A DNA stretch of 64,000 nucleotides from assembly GCF_000018285.1 (NCBI RefSeq), contig NC_009901.1, forward strand, positions 4,339,001-4,403,000. The letters run 5' to 3'. The stretch is from Shewanella pealeana ATCC 700345 (lineage in GTDB: Bacteria > Pseudomonadota > Gammaproteobacteria > Enterobacterales > Shewanellaceae). Position 1 is the first letter of the stretch. Every line of letters begins with the position of its first letter. The position numbers and the translations under genes were made by a program. Of this stretch, positions 1 through 11,237 are shown in pieces. The notes below the pieces were generated by a model. It saw nothing but the letters and a program-made list of their open reading frames with translations, was not told where the DNA came from and searched no databases.

Positions 1-362
1 AGCTAATCAACTGGTCGCTATCAGACCCTATCACGCGAGTGATAATCTATGTGTCTGTTGCCCGAGACTCTGATCCTGCACGAGTAGAAGCGGCGCTTTA
101 TCAAGCAGTGCAAGAATGTGACGATGCGCTACTCTCACCAGAGCCAGAGGTGTGGTTTGCAGGCTTTGGCCAACATACTCAAGATTTCGAAGTACGCGCT
201 TATGCAAAAGATATGGGCACCCGTTGGCCGCTTAAGCACAAGCTGCATAAACAGATCAGTAAGAAACTGCGGGAGAACGATCTAGAGCTGGCTTACCCGC
301 AGCTTGAAGTGCATCTTTCTTCTAACCAGAATAAAGACGTTCAGAGCTTATTGAGAACCTAA
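1..362 (+). CDS. Mechanosensitive ion channel, MscS/MscK family, C-terminal fragment
   Basis: This is the last ~119 codons of a gene that begins before the window; the frame is open from base 3 and ends at the TAA at 360-362. It reads into the fragment with LINWSLSDPITR, which matches the beta-domain segment (N-W-x-L-S-D-P-x-T-R) shared by MscS and the large MscK/YbiO channels, followed by the alpha/beta C-terminal domain that forms the cytoplasmic cage. These inner-membrane channels open under membrane tension and release solutes in hypo-osmotic shock. The pore helix lies upstream, so the subfamily cannot be decided. An internal GTG at 39 is not a genuine start, because conserved residues lie upstream of it. 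Confidence 0.85.
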   Translation, partial: LINWSLSDPITRVIIYVSVARDSDPARVEAALYQAVQECDDALLSPEPEVWFAGFGQHTQDFEVRAYAKDMGTRWPLKHKLHKQISKKLRENDLELAYPQLEVHLSSNQNKDVQSLLRT

Positions 363-386
363 ATTAGAGGCGGTTAAGACAGCATT

Positions 387-1088
387 ATGATGATATTTGC
401 CCATAGAGGAGCCAGTGGTTATCTGGCTGAAAACAGCCTTGCCGCCTTTGCAAAGGCCGTTGATCTTGGAGCCACTGCGGTTGAGCTCGATATCCACTTA
501 GTCGAAGATGAACTGTACGTGTTTCACGACAGACGACTTGAACCTAAAAGCACGGGAAGTGGTCTTATTGAGCAATACACTAAGCAAGCTTTGAGTCTGA
601 TTACTATCGACGGGGAGCCTATTCCGACTCTGGTGCAAGTATTAAGTTTACTAAAACCTCACAACACCTTGGTCAACATTGAGCTTAAAGGATTGGGCTG
701 TCTCGACGCCTTTATCGCCCTCTACCCTAAACTTATCAATGAACTTGGGTACGATAAAAACAAACTGCTAATGTCATCGTTTAACCACCCATTTCTCGCA
801 ACCTTTAAACAGCAATACCCTGCGGCGTTAATCGCCCCACTCATAGAAGGGGTACCGCTGAATTTTGCAGGCATTGTCAGCCAACTCAATGCTTACTCCA
901 TTCATCTTGGACTAAGCTTCACCACCCAAGAGATGGTTGATGACGCCCATAAACGCGGTGCCAAAGTCTATGTCTATACCGTAGATAATCTTGACGATCT
1001 CGATATGCTTAAGCAAATGGGTGTCGATGGTGTATTTACTAACTATCCTGACCGAGCGATTAGCTACCTTGGCCTAGATTTAGGTTAA
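387..1088 (+). CDS. Glycerophosphodiester phosphodiesterase (GDPD/UgpQ-like)
   Basis: A 233-aa TIM-barrel phosphodiesterase that would hydrolyse glycerophosphodiesters to sn-glycerol-3-phosphate and an alcohol. The family signature is at the N-terminus: FAHRGASG (His6, Arg7), the metal-binding Glu33 and Asp35 in AVELDIHL, and the catalytic His47 in YVFHDRR. The C-terminal VYVYTVDNLDDLDML and GVDGVFTNYPDR segments are also typical. There is no signal peptide, so it is cytosolic and closer to UgpQ than to periplasmic GlpQ. Length is normal for UgpQ. Two ATGs are adjacent (387 and 390); I kept the first. It lies 24 bp after the channel gene and may be co-transcribed with it. Confidence 0.88.
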   Translation: MMIFAHRGASGYLAENSLAAFAKAVDLGATAVELDIHLVEDELYVFHDRRLEPKSTGSGLIEQYTKQALSLITIDGEPIPTLVQVLSLLKPHNTLVNIELKGLGCLDAFIALYPKLINELGYDKNKLLMSSFNHPFLATFKQQYPAALIAPLIEGVPLNFAGIVSQLNAYSIHLGLSFTTQEMVDDAHKRGAKVYVYTVDNLDDLDMLKQMGVDGVFTNYPDRAISYLGLDLG

Positions 1089-1167
1089 ATAAAGCCATCT
1101 ACAGCGGGGATAAAATAGCGACAAGTTGCCTAAATTAATGAAAACAATCTACACTAAAATTAATAAC

Positions 1168-1512
1168 TTAAACTTGTCTGTTGCGCTGCGCCCAGCTACC
1201 TATCGCGAAGAAAATAGCGATAACTAGAGCAAATAACCAATGAGATGGGATCTTAGCCATATTTTGCGCTAACAAAGGGCTTAAATGGATAATAATAAGT
1301 CCATAACCAAACGCATTGACGATGACAAAAATCAGCGTGCGTAGCAGAAAAGAGCGTCCCGCAAAGTAGCGACGTAGAAAACGATTGATATCGGCACCAA
1401 AGACCACAAGACAACAGGCTACAATTGCCGTGGAAACTTCTGGTAGCCAAGGGTAGATAAATGACCCTAAATAGTTAAAAAATTCAATAACCTTAGACAT
1501 TGTATTAGACAT
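1168..1512 (-). CDS. DUF3392-type small inner-membrane protein
   Basis: About 114 aa with three hydrophobic segments, resembling the DUF3392 family of uncharacterised gammaproteobacterial membrane proteins (motifs such as FLNYLGSFIYPWLPE, FGADIN and FGYGL fit my memory of it). The open frame extends to a GTG at 1587, but that would overlap the divergent gene that starts at 1562. I therefore place the start at the ATG at 1512 or the ATG at 1500, just before the conserved MSKVIEFFNYLG. Function is unknown. It is divergent from the dehydrogenase with about 50 bp between them. Confidence 0.6.
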   Translation of the reverse strand: MSNTMSKVIEFFNYLGSFIYPWLPEVSTAIVACCLVVFGADINRFLRRYFAGRSFLLRTLIFVIVNAFGYGLIIIHLSPLLAQNMAKIPSHWLFALVIAIFFAIGSWAQRNRQV

Positions 1513-1561
1513 CAGCCCTGCAGGTTTAAATCTAGGTGGATGTAGAATATAGGGAGTTAGT

Positions 1562-2488
1562 ATGGGACACAAGCTACTATTACTCACCAGAGAAAATGAG
1601 CGATATCGTCAACTTTTAAATTCGTGCCACCTGCCAAATACTGAGATCTTAGACGATGATCCCCAAGGTATTTTTAATGCCGATATCTGGTTAGCCGAGC
1701 CCAAGCTTGCTGCGCCTTTGCTGCCCCACGCTGCCAACTTAAAGTGGATGCAGTCTACTTTTGCAGGGGTTGATGCCCTAGTAAAACCAAGACAACGTAA
1801 AGACTATGAGCTCACTAATGTTAGAGGTATTTTTGGGCCACTGATGAGTGAATACCTATTTGGTTATCTGCTGGCTTACCAAAGAGAACATAGAAAGTAC
1901 CGCACTCAGCAAGATCAAAAGATTTGGTTACCGGGCAGCTTTAAGACCTTGCAGGGGCAAACCCTACTACTCTTGGGCACAGGCTCAATTGCCAAGCATA
2001 TAGCTCAAACGGCTAAACACTTTGGCATGCATGTCATTGGCATCAACCGCGGGGCTAAGCCCACTAGAGGCTTCGACGAAGTCGACACCTTGGCCAATCT
2101 TACTCGCTACCTGCCTCAAGCCGATGCTGTCGCCAGCATTCTGCCTAGCACCCCAGATACCCGAGGCGCTCTCAATAAGCAGACTCTGTCACTACTGAAA
2201 GAAGAGGTGGTGCTGTTCAACCTAGGCCGCGGCGACGTTCTCGATTTAGACGCTCTGTATCAGCAATTAATCAAGCATCCTGAGCAGCAAGCCATTTTAG
2301 ACGTGTTTAACCAAGAGCCGTTACCTGAAGAGCACCCCATCTGGTCGCTAGACAATGTCGTTATTACGCCGCATATCGCTGCGCCGAGTTTTCCTGAGCA
2401 GGTGGTCGAAATTTTCACAGAGAATTTTCACAAGTGGATTAAGGGTGAAAAACTCTCTCACAGAGTGCACTTCGAGCGTGGCTACTAA
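1562..2488 (+). CDS. D-2-hydroxyacid dehydrogenase, GhrA-like
   Basis: A 308-aa NAD(P)-dependent D-isomer-specific 2-hydroxyacid dehydrogenase, expected to reduce glyoxylate, hydroxypyruvate or a related 2-oxoacid in the cytosol. The Rossmann motif LLLLGTGSIAKHIAQ lies near residue 138. The catalytic Arg223 (FNLGRGDVLD), Glu252 (FNQEPLPEEHP) and His271 (ITPHIAAPS) are all present and in order. Length and the GhrA-like absence of an N-terminal extension fit the family. Sequence alone cannot settle the substrate. Confidence 0.85.
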   Translation: MGHKLLLLTRENERYRQLLNSCHLPNTEILDDDPQGIFNADIWLAEPKLAAPLLPHAANLKWMQSTFAGVDALVKPRQRKDYELTNVRGIFGPLMSEYLFGYLLAYQREHRKYRTQQDQKIWLPGSFKTLQGQTLLLLGTGSIAKHIAQTAKHFGMHVIGINRGAKPTRGFDEVDTLANLTRYLPQADAVASILPSTPDTRGALNKQTLSLLKEEVVLFNLGRGDVLDLDALYQQLIKHPEQQAILDVFNQEPLPEEHPIWSLDNVVITPHIAAPSFPEQVVEIFTENFHKWIKGEKLSHRVHFERGY

Positions 2489-2611
2489 CGCTATTAGGTG
2501 ATACGCAAAATATGAGTGTTATATCAGTCTGCTAAAATATGTGATTTGGGCACGTTTTTTAATAACTGCCTTAGGCGATCCGACTAACAATTATTCCTAG
2601 CGGTTATTAGC

Positions 2612-2630
2612 ATTGAGAATCATTTTCATT
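2612..2630. promoter_or_regulatory. Fur-box-like operator upstream of bfd
   Basis: ATTGAGAATCATTTTCATT resembles the 19-bp Fur consensus (GATAATGATAATCATTATC), with repeated gA.AATnAT units. It ends 38 bp before the bfd start. bfd is repressed by Fur in other bacteria, so iron-dependent repression is likely. Confidence 0.65.
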
Positions 2631-2668
2631 TATACTTCGAGCCATGTTCGATATAGAGATGATATTCC

Positions 2669-2860
2669 ATGTACGTTTGTCTTTGCCACGCAATCACAGA
2701 TACACAGATCAAAGAAGCCGTTAGCCAAGGTGACATGTCGTTAGCCGACGTTAAAAAGCGCTTAGGTGTGGCAGATCAATGTGGAAAATGTGCCAAGATG
2801 GCAACCCAGATCATTCAGCGACAAGTCGATATCGAACCTAACTACTACGAAGTAGCTTAA
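2669..2860 (+). CDS. bfd: Bacterioferritin-associated ferredoxin
   Basis: A 63-aa [2Fe-2S] protein of the BFD family. The four cluster ligands are Cys4, Cys6, Cys38 and Cys41 (CLC...CGKC), the CxC-x31-CxxC arrangement of Bfd. It passes electrons to bacterioferritin so that stored ferric iron can be mobilised. A Fur-box-like site precedes it, which fits induction under iron limitation. No bacterioferritin gene is adjacent. The stop codon touches the left end of a repeat element, so the mRNA 3' end must run into or end within that element. Confidence 0.92.
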   Translation: MYVCLCHAITDTQIKEAVSQGDMSLADVKKRLGVADQCGKCAKMATQIIQRQVDIEPNYYEVA

Positions 2861-3189
2861 TACCAATCAATATAAAGATTTGATCGCTCAGCGAGAGTTT
2901 AGCGGTCCTGAGGCAAGGTCATTAAATGCTCCTGCATTAATGACATTCACCACATCCATGTGGTTTGCAGCGAGTGAAGAGCATCGTGAAACTAGGTTTA
3001 AGCTCCCTTTTGTTCCTTAAGAGTCGCAGCATCAGAACCGCTAAGACTCGCCTGTAAGGAGTGTTTTTGGCTGCCTAATTCTGCGTTGAATGAACTCATA
3101 AGGGAACAACCATTATGTCGTCCATTCGCCTTGAATTAGTTTGCCAAAAAGCACTCTGAGTAGATCAACTTCTTATACTGATTGGTATA
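2860..3189. repeat. MITE-like dispersed repeat, copy A
   Basis: A non-coding element of about 330 bp with imperfect terminal inverted repeats: ATACCAATCAATATAAAG at the left and CTTATACTGATTGGTAT at the right. Most of it matches the reverse complement of the segment at 37022-37300, including stretches near the ends such as GCTCAGCGAGAGTTTAGC and TCTGAGTAGATCAACTTC. Copy A carries about 49 bp that copy B lacks (roughly 2920-2969). It encodes no convincing ORF. It fills most of the 433-bp gap between bfd and parC. Confidence 0.8.
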
Positions 3190-3206
3190 ACTCCCCGAAT
3201 TACATC

Positions 3207-3240
3207 TAAAAAAATGCAGCCACTTGGCTGCATTTTTTGT
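3207..3240 (-). terminator. Intrinsic terminator downstream of parC
   Basis: The stem AATGCAGCC/GGCTGCATT has a short loop and is flanked by an A-run on the left and a T-run on the right. It can therefore end parC transcription, and also transcription arriving from the bfd side. Confidence 0.85.
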
Positions 3241-3293
3241 TTTACTTACTCTTATATGGACTTAGTCTTGTTGTAACTTAACCTCGTAAGAGC

Positions 3294-5561
3294 TTAGAGA
3301 ACAGGCTCACCATCGCCTAGCTCTACACTGTCTACACGTTGCAGACCACGCGGTAACTTGGCACCACGGCGGCCACGCTCACCTCGATAATGCTCAAGAT
3401 CACTCGGCTTCAAGGTTAGCTTGCGCTTACCCGCCCACAGGGTTACCGAAGTGTCTTCAGGGATAACATTCAGGTGCAATAACAACTCTTCACGATTCTT
3501 AGCTCGTTCACCTGGAATACCGATAATCTTATTACCTTTGCCCTTCGATAGCTGCGGCAGCGCATCGAGAGAAAACAGCAGCATTCGACCTTCATTAGTG
3601 ATAGCTAGAATCGATTGAGCTTTAGACTTATCGACTCTCTGCGGGAACAACACCTTAGCATTAGCAGGTAAGCTCAAAAGTGCCTTACCCGCCTTATTAC
3701 GCGATACCATATCTTTATTAGCACAGATGAAGCCGTAACCTGCATCAGATGCGAGTAGGTAGCATTGCTCCTCATCAGACAGCAGTAGGTGCTCCATGGT
3801 CGCTCCAGAAGCTAGATTGAAGCGAGTGGTAATTGGTTCCCCTTGAGAACGAGCAGACGGTAAGGTATGGGTTTCGGTGGCAAATGCTCGACCCGAGGTA
3901 TCAATAAACACGCTCGGTTGATTGCTACGCCCTTGAGCGGAGCGTAAGAAGCCATCGCCCGCCTTATATGACAGACTCTTTCCATCAACCTCATGGCCTT
4001 TAGCGCAACGCACCCAGCCTTTCTCTGATAAAACGACAGTAACAGATTCAACAGGCACTAACTCTTGCTCAGTTAACGCTCTAGACTCTGTACGCTCAAC
4101 TAGTGGTGAACGACGCTCGTCACCATAATCTTCACTGTCTTTGATAAGCTCTTTCTTGATCAGCGTCTTCATACGGCGCTCAGAACTTAGCAATAGTTGT
4201 AACTTATCACGCTCAGCTTCAAGCTCGCTCTGCTCAGCCTTGATCTTAAATTCTTCAAGCTTGGCTAAGTGGCGTAGTTTTAAATCAAGAATCGCATCGG
4301 CTTGCTTGTCTGACAGATTGAAGCGTGAGATCAATTCAGCCTTGGGATCATCGTTATAACGAATGATCTCAATCACTTCATCGATATTCAAAAATGCAAT
4401 CATCAAGGCATCTAGAATATGCAGTCTCGATAAAATCTTGTCTAATCGATACTCTATACGGCGCTTAACCGTAGTCATTCTGAACGTGAGCCATTCAGTT
4501 AATAACTCTAGTAGGCCTTTGACTTGCGGCCGACCGTTTAGCCCAAGTACGTTTAAGTTAACTCGATAGCTTTTCTGTAAATCTGTTGTCGCAAATAGAT
4601 GCGCCATCATCTGCTCACAGTCGACGCGATTAGAGCGAGGTACAATCACCATGCGAACCGGGCTTTCGTGATCGGATTCATCACGCAGATCCGTCACCAT
4701 AGGCAACTTCTTTGCCTGCATCTGGCTGGCTATCTGCTCTAAAATCTTACCGCTACTGGCTTGATGCGGCAGCGCAGTAATCACGACTTCGCCATTTTCT
4801 ACGGTATAAACCGCACGAGCCTTAATCGAACCACGACCCGTCTGGTAGATTTTAGTGATATCAGCCGCTGGCGTAATAATCTCTGCTTCGGTTGGATAAT
4901 CTGGCCCAGGCACAAACTCCATCAGGCGTGCTAAATCGGCTTTAGGGTTATCCAGTAACTCAACACAGGCGCCCACCAGCTCTTTAACATTATGTGGGGG
5001 TACATCTGTTGCCATACCCACCGCGATGCCAGTGATACCATTGAGTAAAATGTGCGGCAAACGTGCAGGCAGCACTAACGGCTCTTTCATGGTGCCGTCG
5101 AAGTTAACGCCCCAATCCACTGTACCTTGACCTAGCTCGCTAAGTAGTACTTCCGAGAACTTAGACAGTCTAGCTTCGGTGTAACGCATGGCAGCAAAGG
5201 ACTTAGGATCGTCGGGAGCACCCCAGTTACCTTGACCATCAACCAGTGGATAGCGATACGAGAATGGCTGCGCCATCAATACCATGGCTTCATAACAGGC
5301 ACTATCACCGTGAGGGTGATATTTACCTAACACGTCACCGACGGTACGCGCTGATTTCTTATGTTTAGATTGAGCCGATAAGCCTAGCTCACTCATGGCA
5401 TAGACAATACGTCTTTGAACTGGCTTGAGTCCATCGCCAATATGTGGCAACGCACGATCCATGATGACATACATGGAATAGTTCAGATATGCCTCTTCCG
5501 TGAAGCGGCGTAGAGGCATTTGCTCGACGCCATCAAGGCTTAAATCTATCGCATCACTCAT
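3294..5561 (-). CDS. parC: DNA topoisomerase IV subunit A
   Basis: A 755-aa type IIA topoisomerase subunit (E. coli ParC is 752 aa). It carries out DNA cleavage and rejoining in the ParC2ParE2 enzyme that decatenates daughter chromosomes. The catalytic Tyr127 lies in [11 protein letters not shown]. The quinolone-resistance region [11 protein letters not shown] has the wild-type Ser87 and Glu91 (E. coli Ser80 and Glu84). The C-terminal half has the beta-pinwheel repeats. Its ATG overlaps the stop of the upstream dehydrogenase gene in a TAATG arrangement, which suggests translational coupling. Confidence 0.97.
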   Translation of the reverse strand: MSDAIDLSLDGVEQMPLRRFTEEAYLNYSMYVIMDRALPHIGDGLKPVQRRIVYAMSELGLSAQSKHKKSARTVGDVLGKYHPHGDSACYEAMVLMAQPFSYRYPLVDGQGNWGAPDDPKSFAAMRYTEARLSKFSEVLLSELGQGTVDWGVNFDGTMKEPLVLPARLPHILLNGITGIAVGMATDVPPHNVKELVGACVELLDNPKADLARLMEFVPGPDYPTEAEIITPAADITKIYQTGRGSIKARAVYTVENGEVVITALPHQASSGKILEQIASQMQAKKLPMVTDLRDESDHESPVRMVIVPRSNRVDCEQMMAHLFATTDLQKSYRVNLNVLGLNGRPQVKGLLELLTEWLTFRMTTVKRRIEYRLDKILSRLHILDALMIAFLNIDEVIEIIRYNDDPKAELISRFNLSDKQADAILDLKLRHLAKLEEFKIKAEQSELEAERDKLQLLLSSERRMKTLIKKELIKDSEDYGDERRSPLVERTESRALTEQELVPVESVTVVLSEKGWVRCAKGHEVDGKSLSYKAGDGFLRSAQGRSNQPSVFIDTSGRAFATETHTLPSARSQGEPITTRFNLASGATMEHLLLSDEEQCYLLASDAGYGFICANKDMVSRNKAGKALLSLPANAKVLFPQRVDKSKAQSILAITNEGRMLLFSLDALPQLSKGKGNKIIGIPGERAKNREELLLHLNVIPEDTSVTLWAGKRKLTLKPSDLEHYRGERGRRGAKLPRGLQRVDSVELGDGEPVL

Positions 5562-6703
5562 TAATCATTATCCTGTGACTGATTTTTTGCTGATTCTTTA
5601 TAAAACAAACGGTAGACGTTGCCCTTTAGATCATCAGAAATATACATAGCACCATCGGGTGCAGTGACCAATGCATATGGTCTAGCGACGGGAAATTCTC
5701 CGTCTAGAAAACTCACTACGGTACTTCTTTTGGCTACTTGGCCATTTTCAATCTCTAACATCACGACTTGATAGCCGACCTTACTCGAACGGTTCCAAGA
5801 GCCATTTTCGGCAACAAACATCTGATTATGGAAACGCTCTGGAAACTGGGTACCGCGATAAAAGTGTAGCCCCTTTGCACCAACATGGGCCGGTAACTCA
5901 TAGGTTGGAGGCACCACTTTTAGGTTTTTAGGTTTGTCGTAAGCGGGCTCAATAATATCGGTGGCATGAATATAGGGAAAACCAAAATGACTCCCCTTGC
6001 GTTCGACTTTATTGATCTCATCTGGAGGTAAGTTATCCCCCATCCAATCACGGCCAAGATCGGCAAACCACAGGGTGTTATCTTCGACTGCCCAGTCAAA
6101 AGCCAATACCTTACGCACACCACTTACGATCTGCTCGCTGTTACCAGTTTCAACATCTATTGCTATGATACTGCTATAGGGCACTTCGGATTCACAGACG
6201 TTACAGGGGGCTCCAATGGCAATATATAGCAATCCATCGGGGCCAAACTGCATAGCGCGGCGGCTTTTCTTGCTATTGCCCGGCAATCGGTCGTAAATCT
6301 CTTTCGGGCGTCCCGGCCTACGTAGGCGAGACTCAATTTGATTGAAGCGTAAAATACGCTCCTCTTCAGCAACGTATAAAGCACCATCATGAAACGCGAT
6401 TGCTTCTGGGTAATCTAAACCTTTTGCAATCACATAACGCTTATCGACCCGGCCATCATTGTTATCGTCGACTAAGGCGGTAATGCTACCGTCTCGATAA
6501 GAGCCGACAAATAAAGTGCCATTGTCACCCACCGCCAGTTGCTTAGCATCACCTAGGGCTGAAGCATACAAGGTTAAGCCAAAGCCTTTCGATACTGTGA
6601 TCATGACAGGTTCGGCAGCAAATGCGCTGCAACTTAGGATAAAGTTAGCGCAAAGTGCAGAGATCCCAACGGCGAATTGATTTCGATAGTTTTCAAACGT
6701 CAT
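5561..6703 (-). CDS. Exported PQQ-type sorbosone/sugar dehydrogenase-like beta-propeller
   Basis: A 380-aa secreted beta-propeller of the glucose/sorbosone dehydrogenase (GSDH) family. The ATG at 6703 gives a signal peptide cleaved at about CSAFA|AEP; the frame extends to 6760 but that would run into parE. Propeller features include [29 protein letters not shown] and [11 protein letters not shown]. Related proteins oxidise sugars in the periplasm with PQQ, but many homologues have no known activity and no PQQ synthesis genes are seen here. It sits between parE (38 bp upstream) and parC, overlapping the parC start codon, an odd place for a periplasmic enzyme. Confidence 0.75.
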   Translation of the reverse strand: MTFENYRNQFAVGISALCANFILSCSAFAAEPVMITVSKGFGLTLYASALGDAKQLAVGDNGTLFVGSYRDGSITALVDDNNDGRVDKRYVIAKGLDYPEAIAFHDGALYVAEEERILRFNQIESRLRRPGRPKEIYDRLPGNSKKSRRAMQFGPDGLLYIAIGAPCNVCESEVPYSSIIAIDVETGNSEQIVSGVRKVLAFDWAVEDNTLWFADLGRDWMGDNLPPDEINKVERKGSHFGFPYIHATDIIEPAYDKPKNLKVVPPTYELPAHVGAKGLHFYRGTQFPERFHNQMFVAENGSWNRSSKVGYQVVMLEIENGQVAKRSTVVSFLDGEFPVARPYALVTAPDGAMYISDDLKGNVYRLFYKESAKNQSQDND

Positions 6704-6740
6704 TATTATTCTTTTGTCTGATGATAATCTTTTTAGCCGA

Positions 6741-8645
<1,905 letters not shown>

Positions 8646-8682
8646 TTATTCAGGCCATGTTGCGGCCCTACGGGTCTATTTG

Positions 8683-9255
8683 TCAAGAAAACAGATATTC
8701 ACAGATAGAAGCAAGCTGGTCCTCATAGCCGATAAAGCTATGGTCTCCACCAGGTTCTATTAAGAGCTTACAACAGTGATATTTCTGCACGGCCTGTTTA
8801 TAGTCGAGCACTTCATCGCCTGTCTGTAACAGTACATAAAAGCGATCGGGATTGATAATTGCGGGCGTATTGTATCGCGCCACATCCTGCTTATGTTCAG
8901 CAACAACTTGGTAGGTTTCATCCGTATAGGGATTGTACTGAGTGCCAATGAATTCATCAAACAGTTCGAAAGGTTTTACCGCAGGATTGATTAAAACTGC
9001 GCGGCCGCCATAAGTTTCCGCCAAATAACTTGCGAAATATCCACCTAAGGAGGAACCAATATAAGTAAGAGGCTGCCCCTCTTTTTTGGCCTTTTCAACA
9101 ATCTCAATCAGCAGTGCCATCGCTTCGAGTGGCTCACTGGGAAGTTGCGGCTGTTGAAAGTGTAAATCAGGATAGTTTCGCGCCATGAAGCGCGCGGTGA
9201 CTAAACCTTTATCTGAAAGGGGTGAACTATTAAATCCATGTATATATAGCAGCAT
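8683..9255 (-). CDS. yqiA: YqiA-family alpha/beta-hydrolase (esterase)
   Basis: A 190-aa cytosolic serine hydrolase. The catalytic triad is visible: Ser in YIGSSLGGYFAS, Asp in QTGDEVLDYKQA and His in EPGGDHSFIGYED; LLYIHGFNSSP is the N-terminal oxyanion region. E. coli YqiA hydrolyses short acyl esters in vitro, and its biological substrate is unclear. It lies between cpdA (27 bp) and parE, as in other Gammaproteobacteria. Confidence 0.9.
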   Translation of the reverse strand: MLLYIHGFNSSPLSDKGLVTARFMARNYPDLHFQQPQLPSEPLEAMALLIEIVEKAKKEGQPLTYIGSSLGGYFASYLAETYGGRAVLINPAVKPFELFDEFIGTQYNPYTDETYQVVAEHKQDVARYNTPAIINPDRFYVLLQTGDEVLDYKQAVQKYHCCKLLIEPGGDHSFIGYEDQLASICEYLFS

Positions 9256-9282
9256 ACTTCCTCACACTGCGGTTTCTGTTAG

Positions 9283-10122
9283 CTAATAACCGCCTGCATC
9301 TTTATCTGGTGAAAATGTTTCACCCGGCACCCGGTAAACATTAGTCAGAATGCTACCATCAGACTTCAGCTCCAGCAAACGATAGCCAGGTTGCAGTGCG
9401 TCGAGCGCAAAATAGGGCGACTTAGGCTTAAACTGAATGCAGGTTGACGGTGTTGCCATCAAATGCAGCGCTCCATGTGGCCCCATGTGTTTAGTGTCTA
9501 TACTTTGGTGAACGTGGCCCCAGAGCAAGCCCTTTACTTGTGGGTACTGGGCGACTCTCTCTATAAAGCTTGCACCATTATCCATGCAATGCTGATCCAG
9601 CCAATTACACCCTGTTAGAACTGGGTTGTGGTGCATCACCAGCAGTACATTACGGCCTGGTTCTGCTTTTATCGAACTGTCGATAAGCTCAAGTTCCGCT
9701 TCAGACATATGTCCGCCAGGGCGCTCTCTTACAGTCGAATCCAACATAATAATCTGCCAATTTCCCGCCAAGATACGCTTTTGAGCAAAAATCTTGGGCC
9801 CTTGCATATGTAGATTCATGATGCGCGGGTCATCATGGTTACCGGGTAAGTAATGACAAGGTAAGTTAACAGGCTCAATAGCTTTAACAAAGCTGTGATA
9901 TGACTCGTTTGAGTAATCTTGGCTAATATCACCGGTTGCTAGCATTAAGTGTGCAGGGTAATTAACTGCAGAGATGGTATTTAACACAGCGCCTAGACTA
10001 TTAGCCGTATTAACACCTAATAGCTGGGCTTCGGGATCGGCAAACAAGTGAGGATCTGTGACTTGCACGATTCTCACACTCTCGACTTCAGAAATTGAAT
10101 AAGAGATAGCCGCTTTCAACAA
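9283..10122 (-). CDS. cpdA: 3',5'-cyclic-AMP phosphodiesterase
   Basis: A 279-aa calcineurin-like metallophosphoesterase that hydrolyses cAMP to AMP and so tempers Crp signalling. The five metal-binding blocks are in order: TDPHLF (Asp23, His25), ATGDIS, LPGNHDD, VMHHNP and WGHVHQ. The segment TPSTCIQFKP is also typical of CpdA. The frame begins with TTG TTG at 10122; there is no ATG before the first conserved block, and the length then matches E. coli CpdA, so a TTG start is likely. cAMP-Crp controls anaerobic respiration in Shewanella, which makes this gene relevant to the cytochrome genes elsewhere in the window. Confidence 0.92.
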   Translation of the reverse strand: MLKAAISYSISEVESVRIVQVTDPHLFADPEAQLLGVNTANSLGAVLNTISAVNYPAHLMLATGDISQDYSNESYHSFVKAIEPVNLPCHYLPGNHDDPRIMNLHMQGPKIFAQKRILAGNWQIIMLDSTVRERPGGHMSEAELELIDSSIKAEPGRNVLLVMHHNPVLTGCNWLDQHCMDNGASFIERVAQYPQVKGLLWGHVHQSIDTKHMGPHGALHLMATPSTCIQFKPKSPYFALDALQPGYRLLELKSDGSILTNVYRVPGETFSPDKDAGGY

Positions 10123-10143
10123 ATTAATTACCTAATAATCAGA

Positions 10144-10578
10144 TTAACTGACGAACTTAGTTAAGTTATCTATCTTCAATAACTCTTCTAGAAAAGCATT
10201 GACTTGGTACTTTTCATCCCGATGATGCATATGCATATTTGGATAATCATACACTGGTCGCAATTGGTAAATCTGTTGACTAGTTAACACTTCTGCTAAT
10301 TTAGCGTCATGGTAAATGCGTACCGAAACTTTTGGCGTTGTTAGCCACTCATTGCCGCCCACACAGCGGGAAATCTGTACTAACTGGGTATATCGAGTGT
10401 TTTCTAGCAGGCAGACATCTAATTGACCGAACTCCCCTTGAACTAGCCATTGCTTGCCTTCGCAAGGTTCAAGAGTCAGCCACCTTTGAATATGCATATA
10501 ATTACGCCCACAAAGTGCCAAGAACTGGCTGATATTAGGCTTATACTTACTTTTTTTCGCGAACTCGACGTTTGACAC
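10144..10578 (-). CDS. yqiB: DUF1249 family protein YqiB
   Basis: A 144-aa protein resembling E. coli YqiB across its length, with shared segments such as ENTRYTQLVQI, VRIYHDAKLAEV, SSQQI-like TSQQIYQLRPVYDYPN and HHRDEKYQ. No function is known. It starts with GTG at 10578, preceded by AGGA at a good distance (7 bp). It lies between nudF and cpdA, as in E. coli. Confidence 0.87.
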   Translation of the reverse strand: MSNVEFAKKSKYKPNISQFLALCGRNYMHIQRWLTLEPCEGKQWLVQGEFGQLDVCLLENTRYTQLVQISRCVGGNEWLTTPKVSVRIYHDAKLAEVLTSQQIYQLRPVYDYPNMHMHHRDEKYQVNAFLEELLKIDNLTKFVS

Positions 10579-10625
10579 AAGTCTATCCTAACTCTCTCTA
10601 ACTTCACCACTTGGGCAACTTGGCT

Positions 10626-11237
10626 TTAAGCGTGCTGCTTACCTATCTCTTGATAGTTTAATTGCAGCCACAGCAAGCCTATCACGGTAGATGCATTATC
10701 AATCCGCCCAGAGAGTAGCATCTGGTAAGCCTGCTCTCGGCTTAATACATGCACTCGAATATCTTCCTGCTCATGTTCTAAACCATGAACACCTTTAGCT
10801 TCTGCGGCGCAAACTTTAGCCCAGTAAAAGTCGAAACGCTCGCTGGTTCCGCCCGGACTTGAAAAGAATTCATTTACTTTGGTTAACTCTTGAGCAAATA
10901 GGCCTGCTTCTTCTTGTAACTCGCGGCGGGCAGCTTCGGCGGAAGTCTGGCCACTGTCGATCATGCCAGCAACAAGTTCGAGTAACCAAGGGGTTTTGCC
11001 ACTTTCAAGCACTGGAATTCGGATCTGCTCTATTAATACAACCTCATCCGATATGGGATCGTACGGCAGAACCACGACAGCATGGCCACGTTCGAACACT
11101 TCACGACAAACCTCCTCGCTCCAACCGCCGTTAAAGAGACGATGTTTAAAGCGATACTCGTCCATTTTAAAGAAGCCTTTATAGAGGGTCTTCTTCCCCA
11201 GTAACTCGACATCATTACGATTAAATGTATTGTTCAT
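10626..11237 (-). CDS. nudF: ADP-ribose pyrophosphatase (Nudix)
   Basis: A 203-aa Nudix hydrolase that splits ADP-ribose into AMP and ribose-5-phosphate. The Nudix box reads GMIDSGQTSAEAAR followed by RELQEEAGL. The REx2EExG core is intact, but the first conserved Glu (G-x5-E) is Gln here, whereas E. coli NudF has Glu. The segment VVVLPYDPISDEVVLIEQ is typical of the ADPRase family. The ATG at 11237 has AGGAC 6 bp upstream. It is the first gene of the parE operon. Confidence 0.9.
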   Translation of the reverse strand: MNNTFNRNDVELLGKKTLYKGFFKMDEYRFKHRLFNGGWSEEVCREVFERGHAVVVLPYDPISDEVVLIEQIRIPVLESGKTPWLLELVAGMIDSGQTSAEAARRELQEEAGLFAQELTKVNEFFSSPGGTSERFDFYWAKVCAAEAKGVHGLEHEQEDIRVHVLSREQAYQMLLSGRIDNASTVIGLLWLQLNYQEIGKQHA

